Positions 37,529 to 46,742 are shown, counted from the stretch's first letter. The stretch is 64,000 bases of DNA from Enterococcus gilvus ATCC BAA-350 (GCF_000407545.1 NZ_ASWH01000001.1:310001-374000); one strand, 5' to 3'. Translations and numbers: made by a program. The notes: generated by a model not told the origin, from the sequence alone.

Positions 37529-38563
37529 TTACTTAGAATGAAATTTCCGATTGTAGAATGTCAAACTGGTGCTCATGAGCCAACCGGCTAAAAGTCCGAT
37601 CAAACTACCAATCACGATTCCTAAGAAACGAAATTGGATTAAACTATAAAGATATTGTTGTCGAACCAATAACGAAAGCATCAATGCCATCGGCGTAGAA
37701 AAGAATTGGGCGATCGCATAGTTGCGTCTAATAAAATATTCAACTGTGACGAACAAGGTGGTGATCACGAGTAAGGTTGCAAAAATGGATAAGTGTAAAT
37801 TTAACAGTAAAGCAGCAATTGCTAATCCGACTGCAGTTCCGAAAATTCTCTGTACATTTCGATGCGCCATCGCGCGCAGATTATCTGCCTGCAAAATAGA
37901 GGCACAGGAAACGACTAGCCAATAAGGATTTCTTAGTTGCAGGCCCACACTCAAATACACAGCAAAAAAGAGTATCCCGCTATACAAAAGACTGTCCATA
38001 ATAACTGCAGGATCATCATTTATCCGACTTTTTAATGATCGTGAGGCAGTCTCGGCCGGTAGTGGGGATGTTTCTACAAAGTGCAAAAGCAATGCAATGA
38101 TCAATGCAAACAATACACCGAGAAAAAAGTAGCCACTCATCACGGGGATTTTATGTAAAGGGATCTTTGTGCTAGTACCCATAGCTGTAACCATAATGAT
38201 AAAGAATGGTCCTGGCTTAGAAATGCCATAAAGACGAAAGAAAAAGCGACCCAAAAAGCCGACAAGAGCGACCACAATAGGTGCTGTCCAGGCTGCATGA
38301 GTGGAGAGCATTCCTAGAAAGTTGCTCGAAGTCAAAAAAAGACCAACAATCATCAAGCGAGACATTAATTGTTTTAATGGAAGTCGTTGATAATAGAGAA
38401 AAGTAAAAATACCTAAAGAACCAAAACTGGAGATGGCAAGTTGATGGGATAAATACCCGGTGAGTAAAACGCTGATCATACAAAGGCCGGCGCCAATTAA
38501 GCGAAACGGGGAATCCTTTGTTTTATTATAATGAATCAATTCTTTAAAAAAAGATTGCTCCAT
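37529..38563 (-). CDS. FUSC/aromatic-acid-exporter-like membrane protein
   Basis: The 344-residue protein has about ten hydrophobic segments arranged as two repeats (residues 20-165 and 190-335), as in the FUSC/ArAE family of efflux proteins. The conserved basic motif LRAMAHRNVQRIFGT near residue 230 is typical of the second repeat. Members export aromatic acids or similar anions, but the substrate here is unknown. It stands alone with its own terminator. The ATG is preceded by GAAGGATGTGATGA. Confidence 0.75.
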   Translation of the reverse strand: MEQSFFKELIHYNKTKDSPFRLIGAGLCMISVLLTGYLSHQLAISSFGSLGIFTFLYYQRLPLKQLMSRLMIVGLFLTSSNFLGMLSTHAAWTAPIVVALVGFLGRFFFRLYGISKPGPFFIIMVTAMGTSTKIPLHKIPVMSGYFFLGVLFALIIALLLHFVETSPLPAETASRSLKSRINDDPAVIMDSLLYSGILFFAVYLSVGLQLRNPYWLVVSCASILQADNLRAMAHRNVQRIFGTAVGLAIAALLLNLHLSIFATLLVITTLFVTVEYFIRRNYAIAQFFSTPMALMLSLLVRQQYLYSLIQFRFLGIVIGSLIGLLAGWLMSTSLTFYNRKFHSK

Positions 38564-38655
38564 TTCATCACATCCTTCTTCTATAGGCTAGCACAAAAAT
38601 AAAAGAAAGTTCAATAGAAACTTTCTGAAAACGATTGTTTGTTAAGAAAAAAAGG

Positions 38656-38684
38656 TTGACATTCCATAGAATAGATTGTATACT
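38656..38684 (+). promoter_or_regulatory. Promoter of infC-rpmI-rplT
   Basis: TTGACA (38656-38661), a 17-base spacer and TATACT (38679-38684): a near-consensus sigma-A promoter. Confidence 0.85.
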
Positions 38685-38689
38685 TGTAA

Positions 38690-38817
38690 AGTTGAGAAAT
38701 GAAAGCAGAAGCACCCGCTTCTCGCCTTACGCGAATATCTCGCTGGGCTAGATAGTTAATGACTGATCTTTTCGATGAGTCGACTACGTGCGGGTTCGTA
38801 AAGAACTCGTTTTTTTA
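38690..38817 (+). promoter_or_regulatory. Structured leader (L20-type) with terminator upstream of infC
   Basis: The leader has a stable GAAGC/GCTTC hairpin and ends with GGGTTC-N5-GAACTCG followed by seven Ts, a terminator 30 bases before the infC ribosome site. An ACCCGC segment near 38712 can pair with GCGGGT at 38793, an alternative fold. Firmicutes infC operons are known to be controlled by ribosomal protein L20 binding such a leader (L20 leader RNA), so autoregulation is expected. Confidence 0.75.
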
Positions 38818-38857
38818 TTTGCTTTTTTTCTCTCAAAAATTTTGGAGGTGAATGACC

Positions 38858-39376
38858 ATAGCAAAGGATATGATGGTTAACGACGGCATTCGTGCACGTG
38901 AAGTACGTTTGATCGGACAAGACGGCGAACAATTAGGTGTTAAATCAAAAGTTGAAGCCTTAAAAATTGCTGAACAAGCAAACCTTGATGTAGTCCTAGT
39001 AGCTCCTGGTGCGAAACCGCCTGTAGCGCGTATTATGGATTATGGGAAGTATCGCTTCGAACAACAGAAAAAAGAACGTGAAGCGCGCAAGAAGCAAAAA
39101 GTGATCAACGTTAAAGAAGTTCGTTTGAGCCCAACAATCGACGTGAACGATTTTAATACAAAACTTCGTAATGCACGTAAATTCTTGGAAAAAGGCGACA
39201 AAGTGAAAGCTTCGATCCGTTTCAAGGGCCGTGCCATTACCCACAAAGATATTGGTCAAAAAGTTCTTGATCGCTTAGCTGAAGAAACTGCCGATATCGC
39301 GACAGTGGAACAAAAAGCGAAGATGGACGGACGTAGCATGTTCTTAGTGCTTGCACCGAAAGAGAAGAAAGACTAG
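38858..39376 (+). CDS. infC: Translation initiation factor IF-3
   Basis: The protein (about 172 aa) is full-length IF-3: an N-terminal domain ([20 protein letters not shown]), a basic linker rich in Lys/Arg/Glu, and a C-terminal 30S-binding domain ([15 protein letters not shown]). The start is probably the codon ATA at 38858, because GGAGGTG (38844-38850) has normal spacing to it and IAKDM lines up with the AUU-started Bacillus protein. The in-frame ATG at 38852 is only 3 bases from GGAGG. Rare start codons are how infC controls itself. If the ATG is used, the protein gains two residues. Confidence 0.93.
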   Translation: MAKDMMVNDGIRAREVRLIGQDGEQLGVKSKVEALKIAEQANLDVVLVAPGAKPPVARIMDYGKYRFEQQKKEREARKKQKVINVKEVRLSPTIDVNDFNTKLRNARKFLEKGDKVKASIRFKGRAITHKDIGQKVLDRLAEETADIATVEQKAKMDGRSMFLVLAPKEKKD

Positions 39377-39449
39377 CAATAATTTTGAGAATGCATCTTT
39401 GACTCTGGTTAAAGAGTATGCGAAATGAAAAGTAGGAGGAATTTTAGTC

Positions 39450-39650
39450 ATGCCAAAACAAAAAACACATCGCGGTTTAGCAAAACGTGTAAAACGCACC
39501 GGTAACGGCGGTTTAAAACGTTTCCGCGCATTTACAAGTCACCGTTTCCACGGTAAAACAAAAAAACAACGTCGTCAATTACGTAAAGCGTCTATGGTAT
39601 CAAAAGGCGATTACAAACGTATCCGCCAACAATTGGCACGCATGAAATAA
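39450..39650 (+). CDS. rpmI: 50S ribosomal protein L35
   Basis: The 66-residue, highly basic protein matches L35 from end to end ([20 protein letters not shown]). It is part of the conserved infC-rpmI-rplT operon. AGGAGGAAT supports the start. Codon choice is that of a highly expressed gene. Confidence 0.97.
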   Translation: MPKQKTHRGLAKRVKRTGNGGLKRFRAFTSHRFHGKTKKQRRQLRKASMVSKGDYKRIRQQLARMK

Positions 39651-39711
39651 TTGCGCAACCCGCTTTACAACTTTAAAAATTCAATGATTTATTTATTAGG
39701 AGGAATTAAAC

Positions 39712-40071
39712 ATGGCACGTGTTAAAGGTGGAACTGTAACTCGTAAACGTCGTAAAAAGACATTAAAACTAGCTAAAGGTTACTACGGTTCTAAACACAC
39801 TCTATTTAAAACAGCTAAAGAACAAGTAATGAATTCATACAACTACGCATATCGCGATCGTCGTCAAAAGAAACGCGACTTCCGCAAATTGTGGATTGCA
39901 CGTATTAACGCTGCAGCTCGTATGAACGGCTTGAGCTACTCAAAATTAATGCACGGTCTTAAAGTTGCCGGTATCGAAATCAACCGCAAAATGTTAGCTG
40001 ATTTAGCAGTTAACGATGCAGCTGCTTTCACTGCACTAGCTGACCAAGCAAAAGATTCATTAAACAAATAA
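39712..40071 (+). CDS. rplT: 50S ribosomal protein L20
   Basis: The 119-residue protein is L20 ([26 protein letters not shown]). It binds 23S rRNA early in assembly and is the likely repressor that binds the operon leader. AGGAGGAAT precedes the ATG. It is the last gene of the operon and is followed by a terminator. Confidence 0.97.
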   Translation: MARVKGGTVTRKRRKKTLKLAKGYYGSKHTLFKTAKEQVMNSYNYAYRDRRQKKRDFRKLWIARINAAARMNGLSYSKLMHGLKVAGIEINRKMLADLAVNDAAAFTALADQAKDSLNK

Positions 40072-40091
40072 TTGTTGCGAAACAATCTTTT

Positions 40092-40120
40092 AGCCTGCTC
40101 TTGTGAGCGGGCTTTTTTTA
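40092..40120 (+). terminator. rplT terminator
   Basis: The hairpin AGCCtGCTC/GAGCgGGCT is followed by a run of Ts. Confidence 0.85.
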
Positions 40121-40279
40121 TTGTCTGAATGAAGAGCAAGAGGCACGTGTGCGCAAGCATATTAGAAGATACATTGAAACACTTGTGCTATGGTTAATAC
40201 ATAGAATAACTTGAACGGTTATTTCGTTGTACTGTTTCATTTTCTTTGGTCATAAACGAAGTATTAGGAGGGAAATAGC

Positions 40280-40408
40280 ATGAAAACATTGTTTAAATTT
40301 ATGGTAGCCAGCACATTGGTCGTAGGCGGCGTATTGGTTGCAGGAACTATTTTCACAACGAAGAAGATTGATGAATACGGGGACGATCTGCAAAACTTTT
40401 TGCATTAA
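40280..40408 (+). CDS. Small 42-residue membrane peptide
   Basis: A short frame starts at ATG 40280 behind AGGAGGGAAATAGC and ends with TAA at 40406-40408. The peptide begins MKTLFKF, has one hydrophobic helix at about residues 8-26 (VASTLVVGGVLVAGTIF), then a charged tail TTKKIDEYGDDLQNFLH. It has its own ribosome site and a strong terminator downstream, so it looks like a real single-gene unit. The layout fits a small membrane-anchored protein with a soluble tail. The function is unknown. Confidence 0.7.
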   Translation: MKTLFKFMVASTLVVGGVLVAGTIFTTKKIDEYGDDLQNFLH

Positions 40409-40428
40409 TCTTTTTCTATTAATCATTG

Positions 40429-40470
40429 AACAGTCACGTGCCATTTCATTTGGTGCGTGACTGTTTTTTG
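40429..40470 (+). terminator. Terminator of the small membrane peptide gene
   Basis: The stem ACAGTCACGtGCCA with its near complement is followed by six Ts. Confidence 0.8.
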
Positions 40471-40573
40471 TCGTAAACACAATTATTTCAGGGCTCCATG
40501 AAATTATCGACCTTAAAAAATGCCAGAAATCCGTATACTTAAGGTATCAGATGAATGAGATGGAGGAATGAAT

Positions 40574-43129
40574 ATGAAGTGGTATAAACAATCAACTGAA
40601 GAAGTTTTGAATAAACTAGAAGCGAAACCCACGGGATTAAATAAACAAGAACGTAAAGCCCGTTTAGAAAATCATGGACCGAATAAGATGGCAGAAAAGG
40701 AGCAGGTCAAACTGTGGCGAAAAATTGGTAAGCATTTTACCGATCTGTTAATGATCGTATTGATCGCCGCTGCTTTGCTGAAATTTGCGACGGGTGAAGT
40801 GGTTGAAGGCGGAATTATTTTCTTAGTGGTGATCGTCAACGGATTTGTCGGTTACTGGCAAGAACGCAAAGCAGAAGAGTCTTTAGATGGATTAAAGCAA
40901 ATGATGGGACAAGAGGCGACCGTTTTGGATGATGGTCAGCCGATAACGGTTGATTCTGAAGCCTTAGTTCAAGGAGATGTCGTCGTTTTAAAGGCCGGGG
41001 ATATCATCCCTGCTGATTTACGTTTGATCGAGGTTCATGATCTTGCTGTAGAAGAGTCTATCTTGACGGGGGAATCTGAAGCTGTTGAAAAATCAGTGGA
41101 AGCAATCTCTCAAGAGGCACAGGCGGGAGATCAGTTGAACATGGCTTTTTCTGGAACACTCGTACAGACTGGTTCAGCACGTGGTTTAGTGGTCGAGACT
41201 GGAGATGCTACTGAAATAGGAAAAATCAATCATGCGCTGCAATCGATCCAAGCGCAGACAACACCGTTAGTAAAAAAGATGCATCAATTAAACAAGCAAA
41301 TCTTTCGCGGCATTTTAGCATTGATCGTTTTCCTGTTATTCTTTACAAGTTTCAGGTACGGGATGGATTGGAGCTTGATGTTTTCGGCAAGTATTGCCTT
41401 GATCGTTGCGATGATCCCGGAAGGACTGCCAGCCGTTTTGACCATGATCTTGTCAATGGGCGTGAAGGAAATGGCGGATGAGAATGCCATCATCAAAGCA
41501 ATGCCAGCAGTAGAAACGTTAGGATCAATGACTGTCATTTGTTCGGATAAAACAGGAACACTTACGAAAAATGAGATGACTGTACAGGAAGTTGTAACGG
41601 ACGAGTTGCCTATAGTCAAAGAAATTATGAACAACACGCAAGAATTGAAGACGAAAGACAGTCAGAAAATAGAAGAGATCCATGGAAATCCAACGGAATT
41701 AGCATTGCTGAATTATGTAGCAGAAGACGAGCAGCTATTAAAGCCTGTTTTAGGTAAAATTCCTTTCAGCTCAAGCTACAAGTACATGGCAACGATGCAT
41801 GATGAGAATGAGGAACGGGTGATTTTTGTTAAAGGTGCCCCAGAGGTTCTATTGGAAAAATCTGCATTGTCCACGGAAGAAAAAGCCAAATGGGAGAAAA
41901 GCGGTCTAGATTTAGCTAGTAAAGGTCAAAGAGTCTTGGGATTTGCTTACAAGAAAGTATCCTCTAATGATGAATTGACACATGACGCACTAGAAGGATT
42001 GTCGTTTGCTGGGTTGGCAGGGATCATTGATCCGCCGAAGGAAAGCGCGATTCGTGCAGTAGCCCAGGCTCAGGAGGCGGGCATCTCAGTGAAAATGATC
42101 ACTGGCGACCATAAGGCGACCGCACAAGCAATCAGTGAGCAAATTGGCTTGAAGCACACATCCAAAGTACTTGAAGGTTCAGATATTGATGGCCTGACGG
42201 ATGAAGAGTTAACGGAGGTTGTTGGAAAAGTCGATGTATTCGCTCGGACAACACCGGATCACAAATTGCGTATCGTAACAGCCTTGCAGAAGAAAGAGGA
42301 AATTGTGGGGATGACTGGCGATGGGGTCAATGACGCACCCGCTTTGAAGCAAGCAGATATTGGAATCGCTATGGGAATCAAAGGCAGTGAGGTCAGTAAG
42401 CAGGCAGCCGATATGGTCTTAGCGGATGACAATTTTTACACGATCGTAAAAGCGGTCAAAGAAGGCCGCAGGATTTTTGATAATCTTCAAAAGACAATTA
42501 ACTTCTTTTTACCAACTGCATTGGCACAAGGGTTAATCGTAATTTTAGCCTTACTGATGAATCAACCATTGCCATTGACGCCAATCCAGATTTTATGGGT
42601 CAACATGGTGACGACCATCACGCTGTCTTACGCATTAGGCTTTGAAAAAGCAAGTGATGACACGATGAAACGTCCGCCAAGAGACACGAAGATGGGGATT
42701 CTGTCAGGATATAGTTTCTTCAGAATCCTGTATGTGTCCTTGTTGATCATGATCCCAGCGTATTTCTTATCGATGCAGTTCGAGGGAGCGGCACTGCAAC
42801 AGACGATTCTTTTACAAAGCATCGTTTTGGGACAGGCAGTCTATATGATCAATTGTCGTGAAATGTTTGATCGGGCAATTAATCGTCGTTTCTTCGAAAA
42901 TAAATTCTTGTTCCTTTCATTAGGAATCCTCTTTGTTCTTCAATTAGGCGTCGTCTTCTTACCAATTGGACAACAATTAATTGGAACGACCGCACTTAGT
43001 ATGGTCCAACAAGGGATTATTGCTGGAAATGCGTTCCTATTATTCTTGGTTGTAGAAATCGAGAAGCGAATCAGCAAAGGGATTTTCCAAAGAAAAGAAA
43101 AAGCGGTCAGTCATTACCAAAATGACTAA
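40574..43129 (+). CDS. P2-type cation-transporting ATPase with altered ion-site residues
   Basis: The 851-residue protein has an N-terminal cation ATPase domain, TGES actuator loop, phosphorylation site DKTGT (D325), hinge TGDGVNDAPAL and ten expected membrane helices. M4 keeps PEGLP with Glu283. Compared with Ca2+ pumps, M5 has Ala649 and Gln652 where Asn and Glu are usual, and M6 reads NMVTT (N677, T681) with Thr in place of the key Asp. Ca2+ transport is therefore doubtful, and Na+, K+ or another cation is possible. GGAGG is 1 base from ATG 40568 but 7 from ATG 40574, so the latter is chosen. Confidence 0.85.
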   Translation: MKWYKQSTEEVLNKLEAKPTGLNKQERKARLENHGPNKMAEKEQVKLWRKIGKHFTDLLMIVLIAAALLKFATGEVVEGGIIFLVVIVNGFVGYWQERKAEESLDGLKQMMGQEATVLDDGQPITVDSEALVQGDVVVLKAGDIIPADLRLIEVHDLAVEESILTGESEAVEKSVEAISQEAQAGDQLNMAFSGTLVQTGSARGLVVETGDATEIGKINHALQSIQAQTTPLVKKMHQLNKQIFRGILALIVFLLFFTSFRYGMDWSLMFSASIALIVAMIPEGLPAVLTMILSMGVKEMADENAIIKAMPAVETLGSMTVICSDKTGTLTKNEMTVQEVVTDELPIVKEIMNNTQELKTKDSQKIEEIHGNPTELALLNYVAEDEQLLKPVLGKIPFSSSYKYMATMHDENEERVIFVKGAPEVLLEKSALSTEEKAKWEKSGLDLASKGQRVLGFAYKKVSSNDELTHDALEGLSFAGLAGIIDPPKESAIRAVAQAQEAGISVKMITGDHKATAQAISEQIGLKHTSKVLEGSDIDGLTDEELTEVVGKVDVFARTTPDHKLRIVTALQKKEEIVGMTGDGVNDAPALKQADIGIAMGIKGSEVSKQAADMVLADDNFYTIVKAVKEGRRIFDNLQKTINFFLPTALAQGLIVILALLMNQPLPLTPIQILWVNMVTTITLSYALGFEKASDDTMKRPPRDTKMGILSGYSFFRILYVSLLIMIPAYFLSMQFEGAALQQTILLQSIVLGQAVYMINCREMFDRAINRRFFENKFLFLSLGILFVLQLGVVFLPIGQQLIGTTALSMVQQGIIAGNAFLLFLVVEIEKRISKGIFQRKEKAVSHYQND

Positions 43130-43132
43130 CCG
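43096..43132 (-). terminator. Leftward terminator embedded in the ATPase 3' end
   Basis: CGGTcAGTCATT/AATGACTaACCG with a loop of about five bases is followed on the minus strand by GCTTTTTCTTTTC. The hairpin and its T-tract lie inside the last codons of the rightward ATPase gene and would end the leftward regulator transcript. Confidence 0.7.
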
Positions 43133-43138
43133 AGTTGC

Positions 43139-44587
43139 TTATAAATAGGAACGAGAGGTGAGTTCAGTCAATTGACTGAGCTCATTTTTTGTTGGCATCG
43201 TAGAAATATAGAGTACTGGTAATGGCGTAGAATCCAATGGAATATTTGAGAGAATCATATCTCCCGAATGGACTCGCAGACCATCCAGTTGCGAAGGCTC
43301 GAGCGGAATCAAATTGATCCGTTTTCCCAAAAGATCATCTAATTCCTGTTGTAGAAAGGCTTTCCAGGCAGGTTCTCCTTGAAATACAAAGAAGACGGTC
43401 CGCATATGGGGCTGAATCATAAAAATTGCCTGCTGGCTCAATAGAGAGAAAAGGTTGATAAAGTACGTTTGATCCCCGATAGTAGAAAATTGCGGCAGGC
43501 TATTAAACAGCAGCGTGCTCTTCTCGCTTAAAATGGTGTATTCTTCATTTCTTTGTACCAACAGTTCCTGGTATTCTAATTGAAATTGTCTCGATAAAGT
43601 AGGCGATTCTGCATATTTTAATAACAGCAGTAAGATGTTTGTGGAAAGATTAGTTTGGAGCAGCGATTTCAACGTTAGTTCGTCGGCGATTTCTTGGACG
43701 GTTTGCTCCGCTTTCTCACGTAATTCGGAATACTCAGTCTTCAAAACCTCTGAGACCCGATTTCCTAGAAAATTATTGTAGTTCCAGCTTTCTAAAAAGC
43801 AGAAAAAAGCAAAAAAGATTTCTTCGTCTCGCAAGTAAACACCTTCTTTTTCGTAAAGCCTCTTTAAAAGCGGACCATAAAGACTAAACAAAGGATCGTT
43901 GGCGTTAAAAGAAAAATTATCAATGGGACATCCGGCTTTGATGCGAATGCTATTGATAAAAAACCAGCAAATTCCAAAAATCTGTTCGGTATCCACCGTG
44001 AGCTCTTCCTTGAGGTCTTTGGTCAAAAAGTACAGGTAGTGCTCCTCGTGGATGGAATAATCTTCAAAAAAGTAATTGTTGTGAGTGAAAGGTACCAACA
44101 AACGATGATAAAAAATTCGGATCGCACTTTCCTCACCTGTGAGATAGGCACTTGTTGACGTTAAGCGAATCTTGATATTAAATGGCTGCAATTGGCGGTT
44201 GATTTTGGTTCGCTGACGTTTGAGTGTTTCATAGGACACACCCGTCTCATCAAGAAATCGCGGAACATTCAATTCTTTGGTGAAAAAAAGGTCTTTGACC
44301 AACTGCAGGCTCACGGAATGCGGCAAGAAGGCTTCCCAAAGTTCATTAGTCAGGGAATGTTCTTGGGCCGTTAATCGAATGCCGTTGTTATCAGAATCTA
44401 ATTGCCAATTTTCAGGCAAGTACCCTCGAATAAGCTGGAGATCAGAAAAAATCGTTCGTTCCGTAGTACCGATTTTTTTTGCTAATTCTTTAGCTGTTAA
44501 CTGTGAATGGTTGAGAAGTTGCTCTAAAAGTAAAATTTGACGATAGATATCTTTTTCAGTGATGATTTTTTTTAACATGGAATACAT
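43139..44587 (-). CDS. Mga-like transcriptional regulator
   Basis: The protein (482 aa) has an N-terminal winged helix-turn-helix (TAKELAKKIGTTERTIFSDL near residues 30-50) and a second Mga-type HTH domain around residues 70-160. A long helical middle part resembling PRD domains follows, with a C-terminal EIIB-like fold near 400-480. This layout is that of the Mga/AtxA family of virulence and metabolism regulators in streptococci and enterococci. ATG 44587 behind GAAGGAGGG is preferred to the upstream start at 44647. Its targets are unknown, and it stands alone. Confidence 0.75.
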   Translation of the reverse strand: MYSMLKKIITEKDIYRQILLLEQLLNHSQLTAKELAKKIGTTERTIFSDLQLIRGYLPENWQLDSDNNGIRLTAQEHSLTNELWEAFLPHSVSLQLVKDLFFTKELNVPRFLDETGVSYETLKRQRTKINRQLQPFNIKIRLTSTSAYLTGEESAIRIFYHRLLVPFTHNNYFFEDYSIHEEHYLYFLTKDLKEELTVDTEQIFGICWFFINSIRIKAGCPIDNFSFNANDPLFSLYGPLLKRLYEKEGVYLRDEEIFFAFFCFLESWNYNNFLGNRVSEVLKTEYSELREKAEQTVQEIADELTLKSLLQTNLSTNILLLLLKYAESPTLSRQFQLEYQELLVQRNEEYTILSEKSTLLFNSLPQFSTIGDQTYFINLFSLLSQQAIFMIQPHMRTVFFVFQGEPAWKAFLQQELDDLLGKRINLIPLEPSQLDGLRVHSGDMILSNIPLDSTPLPVLYISTMPTKNELSQLTELTSRSYL

Positions 44588-44746
44588 AGAGGAACCCTCC
44601 TTCAAAAATAAGCATACGAAAGAAGGGCGGGGTAGGTCAAGCTGCACCTTATTCGAGTGGGTATATAAAGTAGGGTTTTTTTTGGTTGTATGGTAAAGTA
44701 GGCTGAAGTTCTGAGTTAAAGTATTATAGAAGAAAGGGAAATCATT

Positions 44747-45049
44747 ATGATCAAAGTTGTGTTTACGTATCGAACCACTAAAAAAGATTTACCTGAATTA
44801 ATGGAAAAATTTGCTGAATCAGGCCGCAATCCCAAGTTTCATTCAGAGGTAACCAATCAAAAAATTGAGATGTTTCAACGAACGGATGGAGAAGATGTCT
44901 ATATCGTGTTAGATATCTATTACAATTCGAGGGAAGAGTTTGAGGAAAGAACGCGTTTTGAAAGAAGTTTGCCCGAATGGAACGCATTATGGTTTGTACC
45001 AGACATCAAACATACGGAAGTCAGCGTCGACGTATTTGATGTATTGTAG
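44747..45049 (+). CDS. Small hypothetical protein, possible dimeric alpha-beta barrel
   Basis: The 100-residue protein alternates predicted strands and helices (IKVVFTYRT, then DLPELMEKFAESG, DVYIVLDIYY, REEFEERTRFERS), a pattern like small ABM-type dimeric barrel proteins. No catalytic motif is evident. A GAAAGGGAAATC segment lies before the ATG, and a terminator follows. It is oriented away from the Mga-like regulator, which might control it. The function is unknown. Confidence 0.6.
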   Translation: MIKVVFTYRTTKKDLPELMEKFAESGRNPKFHSEVTNQKIEMFQRTDGEDVYIVLDIYYNSREEFEERTRFERSLPEWNALWFVPDIKHTEVSVDVFDVL

Positions 45050-45078
45050 TCGAAGGATTTACTCGTTTAGAAGAAGGT

Positions 45079-45110
45079 TCCCTTACTCACAAGAGTTTGG
45101 GATTTTTTTT
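45079..45110 (+). terminator. Terminator after the 44747 gene
   Basis: The two-part stem TCCC-tt-ACTC / GAGT-tt-GGGA is followed by eight Ts. Confidence 0.7.
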
Positions 45111-45174
45111 ATCATTAAAATAGTCTATACTTCTATAGGTAAGTAAAAATGTTTTATCAGAGAGGATGGACACG

Positions 45175-46101
45175 ATGTTACAACGAAAAATCGGGAACAG
45201 CTATTGGGAAACTTCAGCGATTGCTTTAGGGATCATGCGAATGGCAGCGCTAACGCCACAAAAAGCGGCAGAGGTTTTAGAGACAGCATTAGAAAGTAAA
45301 ATCAACTTCATCGATTCAGCAGATATGTATGGCGATGGAAAATCAGAAAAAGTTTTTGGTGCAGCTTTAAAAGAAGCAAAAATTTCTCGTGACAACTTCT
45401 TTATTCAATCAAAAGGCGGCATTGTCACAGGCGATGACAAGCGCTATGATTTTTCAAAGCAACATTTACTAGACTCTGTAGATGGCATCTTAGAACGGAT
45501 GGGTATTGACTACTTAGACAGCTATTTATTGCACCGGCCAGATCCATTGATGGAACCGGAAGAAATCGCAGAGGCCTTTGACATGTTGCAAGCAAACGGA
45601 AAAGTACGTCATTTCGGCGTGTCTAACTTTAATCCAGAACAATTTCAGTTGCTGCAATCTCATGTTGATCAAAAATTATTGATCAATCAGCTGCAGTTTT
45701 CAATTATGCACACAGGAATGATCGATTATGGCATGCATACGAACATGACCGATACACGTTCCTTCGATCATGATGGTGGCGTACTAGAATTTTCTCGTCG
45801 CAAAGGTGTGACGATCCAAGCGTGGTCACCATTCCAATATGGTTTCTTCGAAGGCGTCTTCGTGGATAACGAGAAATTCCCAGAATTGAATGAGTTATTA
45901 GCGACACTAGCTAAAAAATACAACACGAACAAAAACGCGATCGCAACTGCTTGGATTTTACGCCATCCAGCGAATATGCAAGTGATCCTTGGTACGATGA
46001 ATCCGACGAGAATCAAGGAAAGCGCAGCGGGCGGCGATGTGACCTTGACGAAACAAGAATGGTACGATGTGTACTTTGCGGCAGGAAATGATTTGCCGTA
46101 A
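45175..46101 (+). CDS. Aldo/keto reductase
   Basis: The 308-residue protein is an aldo/keto reductase of the YdhF-like group. Visible are the catalytic Asp/Tyr segment (NFIDSADMYGDGKSE near residues 44-58), the Lys in IQSKGG near 82, and the His in LLHRPDP near 121. It reduces aldehydes or ketones with NADPH, but the substrate is unknown. ATG 45166 touches the GAGAGG ribosome site, so ATG 45175 is chosen. It is a single gene with a strong terminator. Confidence 0.88.
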   Translation: MLQRKIGNSYWETSAIALGIMRMAALTPQKAAEVLETALESKINFIDSADMYGDGKSEKVFGAALKEAKISRDNFFIQSKGGIVTGDDKRYDFSKQHLLDSVDGILERMGIDYLDSYLLHRPDPLMEPEEIAEAFDMLQANGKVRHFGVSNFNPEQFQLLQSHVDQKLLINQLQFSIMHTGMIDYGMHTNMTDTRSFDHDGGVLEFSRRKGVTIQAWSPFQYGFFEGVFVDNEKFPELNELLATLAKKYNTNKNAIATAWILRHPANMQVILGTMNPTRIKESAAGGDVTLTKQEWYDVYFAAGNDLP

Positions 46102-46120
46102 TAAGTGATACCTGTTTACT

Positions 46121-46165
46121 AACCTTCTCAGTGGTAGAACTCTTCTACCACTGAGAAGGTTTTTT
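46121..46165 (+). terminator. Aldo/keto reductase terminator
   Basis: A long perfect stem (CCTTCTCAGTGGTAGAA and complement) with a 3-base loop is followed by six Ts. Confidence 0.9.
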
Positions 46166-46499
46166 GTTGAAGACAAATAGATAAGCAGCAAGCAGATTAT
46201 TCTTCTATATAATAGAAAGTTTTTTACGAAATAACGAGAGACCAATCAAAGAAAGGTTGCTTCAAAAAAGAAGACTCGGGTCTATCAACTAAAAGAAAAG
46301 GAGTTACGCGACAAAGCGAAAGAGCACTTTTTTAATAAGAATTTCATACTGTTTTTGGGTTATCTGATAAAAAAAGATGAATTTGCATTTTTGTATGAAA
46401 ATAATAACGGTTTTTATTTGAAAATGATTAGAAGGATGGAGGGAGGGGGAAGAGGCTGTTTTTGAACCAGTAAAAACACAACAAAGTAGAAGTTGTGAT

Positions 46500-46513
46500 T
46501 GTAATCGTTAACA
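46500..46513. promoter_or_regulatory. cre site 1 upstream of kbl
   Basis: TGTAATCGTTAACA fits the cre consensus at all fixed positions. Confidence 0.65.
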
Positions 46514-46742
46514 AAATGATTTTATAGCGATTGGTATACTAGCTTTTAAAGGTATATTAAAAATTATCGAAGCCGTTTTGGGGGTTTATTGTGAATATAT
46601 GAACTTTATAATCTTGCTATTTGTCATTTTAAAATAGTCTATTTGAAGAGAACCCAAAAACTAAATATTCAATTATTAAATAAAATCAATTAGAAACTTT
46701 CTAACTTTTATTATAATTCAAAGAATTGTCAAGTGTTAAAGT

